42,774 nucleotides of DNA from Streptomyces sp. Isolate_45 (GTDB taxonomy: Bacteria > Actinomycetota > Actinomycetes > Streptomycetales > Streptomycetaceae). The translations under genes were made by a program, and so were the position numbers. Position 1 is the first letter of the stretch, and the number at the start of each line of letters is the position of its first letter. The DNA is taken from positions 1 through 42,774 of the forward strand of contig NZ_JANFAK020000066.1 in NCBI RefSeq assembly GCF_024721315.2, in the 5' to 3' direction. The notes beneath the pieces are model-generated. The model was not told the origin of the DNA, searched no databases, and worked only from the letters and a program-made list of their open reading frames with translations. This document shows, in pieces, positions 23,325 through 31,781 of the stretch.

Positions 23325-23888
23325 TCACGCCGTGGCCGCCGGCTTCACCGCGCAGGCCTCGGCGAACCCCTGGCCGGTCAGGCCGAAAGCGCTGTTCACG
23401 CGCGAGCGGAAGTTCTCCAGGGCGACCATGGCGGTGAGTTCGACGAACGCCTCCTCGCCCAGCAGGGCGATCAGCCGCGCCGCCAGCTCGTCGGTCACCG
23501 TCGGCTCGGTGTCGGTCATGGCCTCGGCGTACTCCATGACGAGCAGCTCGGTCGCCGTGAACACCTCGCGGGCCTCCCGCCACCGCGGCACCCGCTCGAT
23601 CTTCGCCGCCGCCAGGCCCAGCTTGTTGCCCTCCCAGTAGCCGAAGTCCATGCACCACGAGCAGTTGACCCGCGAGGCGGCGGCCATCACCGCGAGGTGC
23701 TTCAAGCCGGCGTCGAGCTTGTTCCACTTCGCCGCCCGCTGTTCGAGCCGGACGTACGTGAGCATCACCCGAGGGTTGTGCCCGTACGCCAGACCGGGCT
23801 CCAGCACCTTGCCGTAGGTACGGCGCGAGTACCAGGTGGCGATCCGCATGAGGAGGGTGCGCGGCGGGGTGAGCGAGATGCGCGGCAT
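23325..23888 (-). CDS. Carboxymuconolactone decarboxylase/AhpD-like protein
   Basis: A 187-residue all-helical protein. The redox/catalytic motif CSWCMDFGYWEG carries the CxxC pair of AhpD-type alkylhydroperoxidases, set in the family context HLAVMAAASRVN before it. VTDELAARLIALLGEEAFVE follows as the second helical half. Likely a thiol-dependent peroxidase or related oxidoreductase acting in the cytoplasm; decarboxylase activity is unlikely from the motif. AGAGG lies at good spacing before the ATG. It is a single gene with no obvious operon partner. Confidence 0.88.
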   Translation of the reverse strand: MPRISLTPPRTLLMRIATWYSRRTYGKVLEPGLAYGHNPRVMLTYVRLEQRAAKWNKLDAGLKHLAVMAAASRVNCSWCMDFGYWEGNKLGLAAAKIERVPRWREAREVFTATELLVMEYAEAMTDTEPTVTDELAARLIALLGEEAFVELTAMVALENFRSRVNSAFGLTGQGFAEACAVKPAATA

Positions 23889-24051
23889 GATCGGCCTCTT
23901 CCGGTCGGGGGCGGGTTGTCGCCCGCCCGTTCACCATGGAGACAAACGGCCCGCGCGGAACGTGACACCTCCCGCGAAATTCCTTCGCCGCAGGCCGCGG
24001 AGCCCCCACCGGAGCCGGCCCGCACCCGACCCGCGCTCCCTCCCCGACCGG

Positions 24052-24885
24052 CTACGGCAGTTCGATGCCCAGGTCCCAGCCGTCGTGGGCGTGGGTGCAC
24101 AGGCAGTCCCGGGACTTCGTCTCCGGCAGCGCCGCCACCGCGTCGAAGAGGACCTCGCGCAGGCGGCCGACGTTCTCGCCGAACACCCGCAGGACCTCGG
24201 TGTGGGACACGCCCTCGCCCGTCTCGGCGCCCGCGTCCAGGTCCGTGACCAGCGCCATCGAGGTGTAGCAGAGCCCCAGCTCGCGCGCGAGGACCGCCTC
24301 GGGGTGCCCGGTCATGCCGACCACCGACCAGCCCGCCGCCGCGTGCCAGCGGGATTCGGCGCGGGTGGAGAAGCGGGGCCCCTCGACGACGACCATGGTG
24401 CCGCCGTCCACCGGCTCCCAGTCCCGCCCCCGCGCCGCGGCCAGCGCGACGGAGCGCCCGACGGGGCAGTACGGGTCGGCGAAGGTGGTGTGCACGACGT
24501 TGGGGACGGTGCCGTCGGGCAGCGGTTCCCCGTCGAAGAAGGTCTGGGCGCGGGACTTCGTGCGGTCAACCAGCTGGTCGGGGACGAGCAGCGTGCCCGG
24601 CCCGTACTCCGTCCGCAGGCCGCCCACCGCGCAGGGGCCCAGCACCTGGCGGACGCCGACCGAGCGGAGCGCCCACAGGTTGGCCCGATAGTTGATCTTG
24701 TGCGGGGGCACGGTGTGGCTGCGCCCGTGCCGGGGCAGGAACGCCACCCGGCGGCCGCCCAGCTCGCCCAGGTGGAGGGAGTCGCTCGGGGGGCCGTACG
24801 GGGTCTCCACCCGGATCTCGGAGACGTCCTCAAGGAAGGAGTAGAAGCCCGATCCGCCGATTACACCGATCTCTGCATTCGCCAT
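24052..24885 (-). CDS. mtnP: S-methyl-5'-thioadenosine phosphorylase
   Basis: A 277-residue phosphorylase of the PNP/MTAP family that splits methylthioadenosine from polyamine or SAM metabolism into adenine and methylthioribose-1-phosphate. The phosphate loop is GVIGGSGFYSF at the N-terminus; GRSHTVPPHKINYRANLWAL, VVEGPRFSTRAESRWH and GMTGHPEAVLARELGLCYTS form the substrate site. The GHPE sequence differs slightly from the MPE of human MTAP, so a broader purine nucleoside range is possible. It starts at ATG 24885 with TAGGGT 6 nt upstream (leaderless). Confidence 0.95.
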   Translation of the reverse strand: MANAEIGVIGGSGFYSFLEDVSEIRVETPYGPPSDSLHLGELGGRRVAFLPRHGRSHTVPPHKINYRANLWALRSVGVRQVLGPCAVGGLRTEYGPGTLLVPDQLVDRTKSRAQTFFDGEPLPDGTVPNVVHTTFADPYCPVGRSVALAAARGRDWEPVDGGTMVVVEGPRFSTRAESRWHAAAGWSVVGMTGHPEAVLARELGLCYTSMALVTDLDAGAETGEGVSHTEVLRVFGENVGRLREVLFDAVAALPETKSRDCLCTHAHDGWDLGIELP

Positions 24886-24891
24886 GGCGTC

Positions 24892-24897
24892 ACCCTA
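24892..24897 (-). promoter_or_regulatory. -10 box TAGGGT of mtnP
   Basis: On the minus strand TAGGGT ends 6 nt before the mtnP ATG and there is no Shine-Dalgarno sequence, so a leaderless mRNA is expected. Confidence 0.5.
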
Positions 24898-24910
24898 ACC
24901 GGGTACGCGC

Positions 24911-24944
24911 AAGGCCCCGCCGGCCACAGGGGCGACGGGGCCTT
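24911..24944 (-). terminator. Terminator hairpin after the FmdB/Ruc-like gene
   Basis: AAGGCCCCG (24911-24919) pairs with CGGGGCCTT (24936-24944), a 9-bp perfect stem with a 16-nt loop, 17 bp beyond the stop of the minus-strand zinc-ribbon gene. Confidence 0.7.
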
Positions 24945-24961
24945 ACGGAAAACGTACGAGG

Positions 24962-25267
24962 TCAGGCGGCAGACGTGGAGCTGCTGCTGCCCGAGCCTGT
25001 CGACGTCGAGGAGGACGAGGCCGCGGGGGTGGCGGCAGGGGTCGACGTCGTCGTCGCCGGCTTCGAGGCAGGCGTGCTGCTCGACGAGGCGCCACGGCTG
25101 TCGTTCCGGTAGAAACCGGATCCCTTGAACACGATGCCGACCGCGGAGAACACCTTCTTCAGGCGTCCGTCACAGCTCGGGCACACGGTCAGTGCGTCAT
25201 CGGTGAACTTCTGCACGGCCTCAAGGCCCTCACCGCACTCGGTGCACTGGTACTGGTAGGTCGGCAC
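24962..25267 (-). CDS. FmdB-family zinc-ribbon protein, Ruc-like redox chaperone
   Basis: A 101-residue protein. The N-terminal zinc ribbon has CTEC (C8, C11) and CPSC (C29, C32) in the arrangement YQYQCTECGEG and FTDDALTVCPSCDGRLKK, followed by VFSAVGIVFKGSGFYRNDSR. The rest (about 58-101) is a Ser/Thr/Pro/Ala-rich disordered tail. This layout equals that of M. tuberculosis Rv0991c (Ruc), an HrcA-controlled, oxidation-activated holdase, and the gene here also has a CIRCE element just upstream. GTG 25267 has AGGAGG at ideal spacing; the nine extra codons upstream run into the CIRCE site. Confidence 0.88.
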   Translation of the reverse strand: MPTYQYQCTECGEGLEAVQKFTDDALTVCPSCDGRLKKVFSAVGIVFKGSGFYRNDSRGASSSSTPASKPATTTSTPAATPAASSSSTSTGSGSSSSTSAA

Positions 25268-25277
25268 GAATTTCCTC

Positions 25278-25304
25278 CTGGCACTCTGACTCAATGAGTG
25301 CTAA
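25278..25304 (-). promoter_or_regulatory. CIRCE element (HrcA operator)
   Basis: CTGGCACTC-N9-GAGTGCTAA matches the CIRCE consensus TTAGCACTC-N9-GAGTGCTAA at 16 of 18 conserved positions, with the right arm perfect. It lies 10 bp upstream of the zinc-ribbon start codon, so HrcA should repress the gene until heat or protein stress. Confidence 0.85.
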
Positions 25305-25334
25305 CGACGCTCCATGGTGACGTATTCCGGCGGA

Positions 25335-26678
25335 TCAGTCCACCGTCACCGGCGTGCGGTGACCGATCCCACGCTCGTTCACCCGATTACGGGTGGCCGG
25401 CGCGGTGGCCGCGGGGGCGCTCGTGGTGCCCGTCGAGGACGAGTTCACGATCCGGCTCGGGGCCGTCGGCGCCAGCTTCGAGCGCAGCGCCAGCAGCGTG
25501 GCGAGCGCGACGACGGTGGCCACGAGCGGCACGAGGAAGCCGTACGAGGACCCGTGCGCGTCCGTCAGGCGGCCGGCCAGGGTCACGGCGCCGGCCTGGC
25601 CGAACGCGACCGCGCCGGTCAGCCAGGTGAAGGCCTCGGTGCGCGAGGCGGCCGGGATCAGCTGCTCGATCATGGTGTAGCCGGTGATCAGCGCCGGGGC
25701 GATGCAGAGGCCGACGACCAGGCCGAGCGCGCCCAGCAGGACCACCGAGTTGGCGGCCCACAGGACCGAGGCGGCGGCGGTCAGGCCGACGTAGCCCAGG
25801 ATCAGGCGGCGGCGCGGGCCGATCTTCCAGGCGATGGCGCCCATCGCGATGCCGGCGATCATGTTGCCCGCGGCGAAGACGCCGTAGAGCATGCCGTTCG
25901 CGCCGGGGTTGCCGATCTCGTTGGAGAAGGCGGCGAGGGAGACCTGCATGCCGCCGAAGACGGCGCCGATGCCGATGAACGCGACGATCAGGACGCGCAG
26001 ACCCGGGAAGGACAGGGCGGAGGCGTGCTTCTCGCCGTTCGCGAGGGCGGGGGACGCCTTCGGCTCGGTGGAGCGCTGCGCGGCGAAGAACAGGCCGCCG
26101 AGCAGGGTCAGGGCCGCCTCGGTGGCCAGACCGGCCGCCGGGTGGACGCCCGTGCACAGCGCGGTGGCGAGCACCGGGCCGACGACGAAGGTGAACTCGT
26201 CGGTGACGGACTCGAACGCGGCCGCGGTCGGCAGCAGCGGGGAGCCCTCCAGCTTGGCCGCCCAGCGCGACCGGACCATGGGTCCGACCTGCGGGACGGA
26301 GGCGCCGGCCGGGACGGCGGCCAGCGCGAGCACCCACAGCGGGGTGCCGATCAGGGCGAGCGCCGTCAGCGCGCTCACGGCGGCGGCGTGCACGAGCACG
26401 GCCGGGACCAGGACGGCGCTCTGGCCGCGACGGTCGGTGAGCTTGCCCATGACCGGGGCGAACAGGGCCATGGAGACGCCGGTGACGGCGGCGACGATGC
26501 CGGCGTCGCCGTAGGAGCCCGTGGAGTGCTGGACGAGCAGCAGGATGCTGATGGTCAGCATGCCGAACGGCAGCCGGGCGGCGAAGCCGGGGAGGACGAA
26601 GGAGAGGGCGCCGGGCGTGCGCAGCAGCTGCCCGTAGCCGGGGCGGGCGGACTTGTCGGTCGTGACCGCGGATGTCAC
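25335..26678 (-). CDS. Major-facilitator exporter
   Basis: A 447-residue membrane protein with about 12 helices, of the drug/metabolite-efflux MFS type. The loop GKLTDRRGQSAVL after helix 2 is the family's motif A variant. The first helix block starts LLRTPGALSFVLPGFAARLP, and the tail (after about residue 405) is a disordered Ser/Thr/Ala stretch. The open frame extends 91 codons upstream through low-quality protein sequence; GTG 26678 is chosen because AAAGG lies 7 nt upstream and it gives the expected cytosolic N-terminus. Substrate unknown. It begins 415 bp downstream of the antiporter gene on the same strand. Confidence 0.9.
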   Translation of the reverse strand: MTSAVTTDKSARPGYGQLLRTPGALSFVLPGFAARLPFGMLTISILLLVQHSTGSYGDAGIVAAVTGVSMALFAPVMGKLTDRRGQSAVLVPAVLVHAAAVSALTALALIGTPLWVLALAAVPAGASVPQVGPMVRSRWAAKLEGSPLLPTAAAFESVTDEFTFVVGPVLATALCTGVHPAAGLATEAALTLLGGLFFAAQRSTEPKASPALANGEKHASALSFPGLRVLIVAFIGIGAVFGGMQVSLAAFSNEIGNPGANGMLYGVFAAGNMIAGIAMGAIAWKIGPRRRLILGYVGLTAAASVLWAANSVVLLGALGLVVGLCIAPALITGYTMIEQLIPAASRTEAFTWLTGAVAFGQAGAVTLAGRLTDAHGSSYGFLVPLVATVVALATLLALRSKLAPTAPSRIVNSSSTGTTSAPAATAPATRNRVNERGIGHRTPVTVD

Positions 26679-27093
26679 GGCCTGGCCTTTCCGCTGCCTG
26701 GTAGAACTCCCCGTCTGCGGACGATGCGCCGCTTTGTGAGCGGCCGCACCCGTACATGTGGGAGCCCCGAGAGCTGTCCTCTTGCGCAGAACCGAGTGAT
26801 ACCTGGGCGCCCACTGCGGGAGGGTGCCACGGCCGCTTTGCGGTCGCGCCAGCTCTGCGTCAGGCAGAGTTGGTTCGATCTGGTGTGCCTTCATCATACA
26901 GGCGAATGTGCTAGCACGCCCTGTGATTACGGTGACAAGGCGTGACTTCACCTGCGATTAACCGGAACTTCGCATTCCTTGGCCTCCGATATAGGGGCAA
27001 GGGGGGTCACACGCCACTGAAATCGGCCGAATTAGAACGTCGCTCTAACGGAAAACGTTCACATGAGCCCCGGCTCCGGACACCCTCCGCCAC
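26679..27093 (-). other. 415-bp intergenic region upstream of the MFS gene
   Basis: No gene is convincing here. On the minus strand a frame starting at 26894 runs into the MFS gene but has no domain, and it is best read as leader RNA. GC content drops around 26880-27060. Visible items are a perfect palindrome GTGCTAGCAC (26908-26917), a near-palindrome TTAGAACGTCGCTCTAA (27032-27048), and a possible -10 box at 26893-26898. If that promoter is used, the MFS gene has a 5' leader of about 210 nt, long enough for leader-based control. Confidence 0.5.
26893..26898 (-). promoter_or_regulatory. Possible -10 box TATGAT for the MFS gene
   Basis: On the minus strand TATGAT lies 10 bp after the palindrome GTGCTAGCAC, which would cover the spacer and -35 region and could be an operator. 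No clear -35 is seen. Confidence 0.35.
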
Positions 27094-28599
27094 CTAGAGT
27101 GACGTCGCGCCACCGGTCCCGAGCCACCCCGCCAGCTTGCCGCCGCGAGCCACGGCGCGCAGTCGCGCCTCCGCCGCGTCCCGCACCGGGTCGGTGGCCA
27201 CTACCAGCAGGTCGTCCCCGCGCCGCAGCACGGTCGACGGCGCCGGTACGAAGCTCTTCGCGTCCCGGACCACCAGCGTCACGGAGGCCCCCGCGGGCAA
27301 CCGCAGCTCGCCGACCTCCACGCCGTGCATCCGCGAGGCGGGCGGGATCGAGAACGACAGCAGGTGCCCGCGCAGCTTCTCCAGCGGCGCCGACTCGATG
27401 CCGAGGTCCGAGGCGGCCTCGTCGCTGTCGCCGAGCTCCAGCTTCCGCGCCAGCCACGGCAGCGTCGGGCCCTGCACCAGGGTGTAGACCACGACCAGCA
27501 CGAAGACGATGTTGAAGACCCGCTCGCTGCCCTCGATCCCGGACACCATCGGGATGGTCGCCAGGATGATGGGCACCGCGCCGCGCAGACCGGCCCACGA
27601 CATCAGGGCCTGCTCCTGCCAGGGGATCCGGAAGGGCAGCAGGCTGACGAAGACCTCCAGGGGCCGCGCCACCATCGTCAGCACCAGCCCGATGATGACC
27701 GCGGGCCAGAAGTCGTGGACCAGCTCGTGCGGGGTGACCAGCAGGCCGAGCAGCACGAACATGCCGATCTGGGCGATCCAGCCGAGGCCGTCCGCGAACC
27801 CCCGGGTGGCCGGCCAGTGCGGCAGCTTGGCGTTGCCGAGCACCATCGCGGCCAGGTACACCGCGAGGAAGCCGGAGCCGTGCGCCATCGCGCCGGCCGC
27901 GTACGCGGTGATCGCGATCGCCATGACCGCGATCGGGTAGAGGCCCGACGCGGGCAGGGCCACGTGCCGCAGCCCGTACGAACCGAGGAAGCCGACCGTC
28001 AGACCGATGGCGGCGCCGATCGCCAGCTCAAGCGCGATCTTGCCGAGCAGGACGTACCAGTCGTCGACCGGTCCGACCGTCGCGAAGGCGACGACCAGGA
28101 TGACGACGGGGGCGTCGTTGAAGCCCGACTCGGCCTCCAGCACGCCCGTGATCCGGGACGGCAGCGGGACCTTGCGCAGGACCGAGAAGACGGCCGCGGC
28201 GTCGGTCGAGGAGACGACCGCGCCGATCAGCAGCGCCTGCCGCCATTCCAACCCGACCAGGTAGTGCGCCCCGGCCGCCGTCACGCCGACGCTGATCGCG
28301 ACGCCCACCAGCGACAGCATGATCGCGGCCGGGAGGGCCGGTTTGATCTCTTTCCACTTGGTGCCCAGACCACCCTCGGCGAGGATCACGACGAGCGCGG
28401 CGTAGCCGATGACCTGCGTCAGCTCGGCGTTGTCGAAGACGACGTTGCCGATGCCGTCCTGGCCTATCGCGACGCCTATGCCGAGGTAGATGAGCAGGCT
28501 GGGAAGTCCGCTGCGCGACGAGACGCGCACCGCCGCCACGGCGACGAGCAGTACGAGCGAGCAGACCAGCAGGAGCTCATTGAGCGTGTGGACAGTCAG
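27094..28599 (-). CDS. Cation/proton antiporter with C-terminal RCK_C domain (NhaP2/CPA1-like)
   Basis: A 501-residue protein: about 12-13 membrane helices (to about residue 390) and a cytoplasmic TrkA_C/RCK_C domain (about 415-490) typical of K+/H+ antiporters of the NhaP2/CvrA type. ESGFNDAPVVILVV carries the acidic residues of the ion site. The start is probably CTG 28599 (LTVHTLNELLLVC), which has GGAAGGG at 7 nt and supplies the complete first helix. The first conventional start, GTG 28539, would cut that helix away. Predicted role: potassium extrusion and pH or envelope stress. Confidence 0.9.
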   Translation of the reverse strand: MTVHTLNELLLVCSLVLLVAVAAVRVSSRSGLPSLLIYLGIGVAIGQDGIGNVVFDNAELTQVIGYAALVVILAEGGLGTKWKEIKPALPAAIMLSLVGVAISVGVTAAGAHYLVGLEWRQALLIGAVVSSTDAAAVFSVLRKVPLPSRITGVLEAESGFNDAPVVILVVAFATVGPVDDWYVLLGKIALELAIGAAIGLTVGFLGSYGLRHVALPASGLYPIAVMAIAITAYAAGAMAHGSGFLAVYLAAMVLGNAKLPHWPATRGFADGLGWIAQIGMFVLLGLLVTPHELVHDFWPAVIIGLVLTMVARPLEVFVSLLPFRIPWQEQALMSWAGLRGAVPIILATIPMVSGIEGSERVFNIVFVLVVVYTLVQGPTLPWLARKLELGDSDEAASDLGIESAPLEKLRGHLLSFSIPPASRMHGVEVGELRLPAGASVTLVVRDAKSFVPAPSTVLRRGDDLLVVATDPVRDAAEARLRAVARGGKLAGWLGTGGATSL

Positions 28600-28820
28600 T
28601 GGGCGGCCCTTCCTGGAGGCGCCGCCCGGCGGATCGTTCCTCCCGAGGGCGCATTCGGCAAGTACTTCGTTACCTTACCTAATCTTTGACGCTTTCTTGA
28701 CGCGCTCCTCACATTGTGAAACGCCGGATCGGCCTTGTCCTCAGCACCCCCGACCCCCCTTCCCCGTCGGGCCGGGCCTCCCCGCCACCCCTGGCGGATC
28801 AACGAACCCGGGTCTGCGCC

Positions 28821-28826
28821 TATGGT
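28821..28826 (+). promoter_or_regulatory. -10 box TATGGT for the penicillin-acylase-family gene
   Basis: TATGGT is 42 bp before ATG 28869. Start at about 28833 would give a short leader containing the AAGGACAG ribosome binding site. Confidence 0.4.
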
Positions 28827-28868
28827 TGCTCCCAGACTCAGGACCACCCTGCCCCTCTAAGGACAGCG

Positions 28869-31781
28869 ATGCCCGCCAACGAATCCGGACCTTCCGTCAA
28901 GAAGAAGGGACGACGCGCACGCCTGCTCGTGCTCGTCATGGTCCTGGCGCTCTTGGCGGGCCTCGGCTACGGCGCGTACTGGAGCGCGGACACCGTACGC
29001 GCCTCGTTCCCGCAGACGACCGGCTCCCTGAAGGTCCCCGGCCTGACCGGAACCGTCGACGTGAAGCGCGACGAGCACGGGATCCCCCAGCTCTACGCCG
29101 ACAACGACGAGGACCTCTTCCGCGCCCAGGGCTTCGTGCACGCCCAGGACCGGTTCTGGGAGATGGACGTACGCCGCCACATGACCTCCGGCCGTCTCTC
29201 CGAGATGTTCGGCTCCGGTCAGGTGGAGACCGACGCCTTCCTGCGCACCCTGGGCTGGCGGCAGGTCGCACAGGCCGAGTACGACACGAAGCTTTCGCCC
29301 GAGACCAAGAAGTACCTCCAGGCCTACGCCGACGGGGTCAACGCGTACCTGAAGGGGAAGTCCGGCAAGGACCTCTCCGTCGAGCACGCCACCCTCAAGC
29401 TGAGCGAGGGCTACGCGCCGGAGCAGTGGTCGCCGGTGGACTCGGTGGCCTGGCTCAAGGCCATGGCCTGGGACCTGCGCGGCAACATGCAGGACGAGAT
29501 CGACCGCTCGCTGATGGCCAACAAGCTCTCGCAGGCGCAGATCGACGAGCTCTACCCGCCGTACCCCTTCGACCGGAACAAGCCGATCGTCGAGGGCGGC
29601 ACGGTCGCGGGCGGCAAGTACACCCCGCAGGGCACGGGAACCGGAACGGGCACCGGCACGGGTACGGGATCCGGCACGGGCACCGGCTCCGGTACGGGAA
29701 GCAGCACTGGTAGCGGCACGGGCACCGGAACCGGGACGGGCACGGGAACCGGCACGGGCACCGGCTCGCAGGCACTGCCCCAGGGCGGCAGCACCGCCTC
29801 CGGCCTCGCCGGCAACGCCACCGCCCAGGGCGCGAGCGTCGGCCTGCGCACGCAGCTGACCTCCCTCGCCAAGACCCTGGACGAGATCCCGGCCATCCTC
29901 GGCCCCAACGGCAGCGGCATCGGATCGAACTCCTGGGTCATCTCGGGCAAGCACACGACCACCGGCAAGCCGCTCCTCGCGAACGACCCGCACCTCTCCC
30001 CGCAGCTGCCCTCGGTCTGGTACCAGATGGGCCTGCACTGCCGCGCCACCTCGCCCCAGTGCCAGTACGACGTCGCCGGCTACACCTTCTCCGGCATGCC
30101 CGGCGTGGTCATAGGCCACAACGCCGACATCGCCTGGGGCATGACCAACCTCGGCGCCGACGTCACCGACCTCTACCTGGAGCAGGTCCGTCCGGACGGC
30201 TACGTCTACGACAACAAGACGCTCCCCTTCACCGTCCGCGACGAGGTCATCAAGGTCGCCGGCGGCCCCAGCAAGAAGATCACCGTCCGCTCCACCAACA
30301 ACGGGCCGCTGATCTCGGACCGCAGCGACGAACTCGGCACGGTCGGCTCCCGCGCGCCGGTGCCCAGTTCCGCGCCCGACCGGGGCGACGGCTACGCCGT
30401 CGCCCTGCGCTGGACGGCACTGGACCCGGGCAAGTCGATGGACGCGGTCTTCAAGCTGAACCGGGCCAAGGACTTCCCCGGCTTCCGGGCCGCCGCCGCG
30501 GACTTCGAGGTCCCGTCCCAGAACCTGATCTACGCCGACAACAAGGGCGCCACCGGCAACATCGGCTACCAGGCCCCGGGTCGCATCCCGATCCGCACCC
30601 AGGGCGACGGCCGGCTGCCGGCCCCCGGCTGGGACCCCAAGTACGCCTGGAAGAGCGGCAACGCGGGCTACATCCCGCAGAACGAGATGCCGTGGGAGCT
30701 CAACCCGGCGCGCGGCTACGTCGTCACCGCCAACCAGGCGGTCACCGAGAGCGGCACCGGCGCGGGCAAGTACCCGTACCTGCTGACCACCGACTGGGGC
30801 TACGGCGCCCGCAGTCAGCGGATCAACGACCTCATCGAGGCGAAGATCAAGGACAGCGGCAAGATCTCCACCGACGACATGCGCACCATGCAGATGGACA
30901 ACAGCAGTGAGATCGCCGCACTGCTGACCCCGATGCTGGCCAAGATCCAGGTCTCGGACCCGGACGTGCGCTCGGCGCAGAAGCTCCTGGAGGGCTGGAA
31001 CTACACCCAGGAGCCCGACTCGGCGGCCGCCGCCTACTTCAACGCGGTCTGGCGCAACATCCTCAAGCTGTCCTTCGGCGACAAGATGCCCAAGGAACTG
31101 CGCATCGAGGGCAGTTGCGTGAACGTCCGCGACGAGACCAGCGGCCCCGCCGACGACCTCGCCGAGCTGGTCCGCGAATGCGGCACCCGAGGCCCCGACT
31201 CGGCCCAGCCCGACGGTGGTGACCGTTGGTTCGAGGTGGTCCGTCGCCTGGTCAAGGACGAGAAGTCGGCGTGGTGGAAGAGCCCCGCGGTCCGCGCGGA
31301 CAAGGCGACCACCACCCGCGACGAGCTGTTCGCGCGGGCCATGGAGGACGCCCGCTGGGAGCTCACCGCCAAGCTCGGCAAGGACCAGTCCACCTGGAGC
31401 TGGGGCCGCCTGCACCAGCTGACGCTCAAGAACCAGACCATCGGCACCGAGGGCCCCGGCTTCATGCAGTGGCTCCTCAACCGCGGCCCGTGGAACCTGG
31501 GCGGCGGCGAGGCCACCGTCAACGCGACCGGCTGGAACGCCTCCGGCGGGTACGGGGTCACCTGGGTCCCGTCGATGCGCATGGTCGTGAACCTCAACGA
31601 CCTGGACAAGTCCCGCTGGATCAACCTGACCGGCGCCTCGGGGCACGCGTACCACGACAACTACACGGACCAGACGAACCTCTGGGCCAAGGGCGAGCTG
31701 CTGGACTGGCCCTTCGGGAAGGCGGCCGTCGACAAGGCGACGGTCCACACCCTCACGTTGAAGCCGGCCGGCTCGAACTAG
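28869..31781 (+). CDS. Penicillin-acylase-family (Ntn) hydrolase, membrane-anchored
   Basis: A 970-residue protein. A basic N-terminus and one helix (RLLVLVMVLALLAGLGYGAYW, about 18-38) anchor it outside. The alpha part (about 55-250) includes DRFWEMDVRRHMTSGRLSEM. A Gly-Thr/Gly-Ser repeat of about 45 residues (255-300) occupies the spacer. The nucleophile, freed by autoproteolysis, is predicted to be Ser353 in GIGSNSWVISG. The beta part carries NDPHLSPQLPSVWYQMGLHC and further family blocks to the end. These enzymes hydrolyse amide bonds: beta-lactam side chains, acyl-homoserine lactones or lipopeptides. The substrate cannot be inferred. It stops directly against the convergent cyclo-ligase gene with no gap. 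Confidence 0.93.
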   Translation: MPANESGPSVKKKGRRARLLVLVMVLALLAGLGYGAYWSADTVRASFPQTTGSLKVPGLTGTVDVKRDEHGIPQLYADNDEDLFRAQGFVHAQDRFWEMDVRRHMTSGRLSEMFGSGQVETDAFLRTLGWRQVAQAEYDTKLSPETKKYLQAYADGVNAYLKGKSGKDLSVEHATLKLSEGYAPEQWSPVDSVAWLKAMAWDLRGNMQDEIDRSLMANKLSQAQIDELYPPYPFDRNKPIVEGGTVAGGKYTPQGTGTGTGTGTGTGSGTGTGSGTGSSTGSGTGTGTGTGTGTGTGTGSQALPQGGSTASGLAGNATAQGASVGLRTQLTSLAKTLDEIPAILGPNGSGIGSNSWVISGKHTTTGKPLLANDPHLSPQLPSVWYQMGLHCRATSPQCQYDVAGYTFSGMPGVVIGHNADIAWGMTNLGADVTDLYLEQVRPDGYVYDNKTLPFTVRDEVIKVAGGPSKKITVRSTNNGPLISDRSDELGTVGSRAPVPSSAPDRGDGYAVALRWTALDPGKSMDAVFKLNRAKDFPGFRAAAADFEVPSQNLIYADNKGATGNIGYQAPGRIPIRTQGDGRLPAPGWDPKYAWKSGNAGYIPQNEMPWELNPARGYVVTANQAVTESGTGAGKYPYLLTTDWGYGARSQRINDLIEAKIKDSGKISTDDMRTMQMDNSSEIAALLTPMLAKIQVSDPDVRSAQKLLEGWNYTQEPDSAAAAYFNAVWRNILKLSFGDKMPKELRIEGSCVNVRDETSGPADDLAELVRECGTRGPDSAQPDGGDRWFEVVRRLVKDEKSAWWKSPAVRADKATTTRDELFARAMEDARWELTAKLGKDQSTWSWGRLHQLTLKNQTIGTEGPGFMQWLLNRGPWNLGGGEATVNATGWNASGGYGVTWVPSMRMVVNLNDLDKSRWINLTGASGHAYHDNYTDQTNLWAKGELLDWPFGKAAVDKATVHTLTLKPAGSN
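29631..29769 (+). repeat. Gly-Thr coding minisatellite
   Basis: About 139 bp of GGCACG/GGAACC-type hexamers coding for alternating Gly-Thr with some Gly-Ser, inside the spacer of the acylase. The imperfect 6-bp unit can change in number without frameshift. Confidence 0.85.

Noticed and set aside
25278..25304. HspR (HAIR) site at the zinc-ribbon gene
   Set aside because: The sequence fits the CIRCE consensus and not the CTTGAGT-N7-ACTCAAG pattern.
26679..26951. N-terminal extension of the MFS protein
   Set aside because: No ribosome binding site, no domain, and it passes through a proposed promoter; GTG 26678 has a good site.
28666..28683. Iron-box (DmdR/IdeR) candidate between the antiporter and acylase genes
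   Set aside because: Only the ACCTAA half matches; the opposite arm does not, so it falls short of a usable site.
28714..28720. TTGTGAA as a second Rex operator before the acylase gene
   Set aside because: Only one half-site; the other arm is absent.
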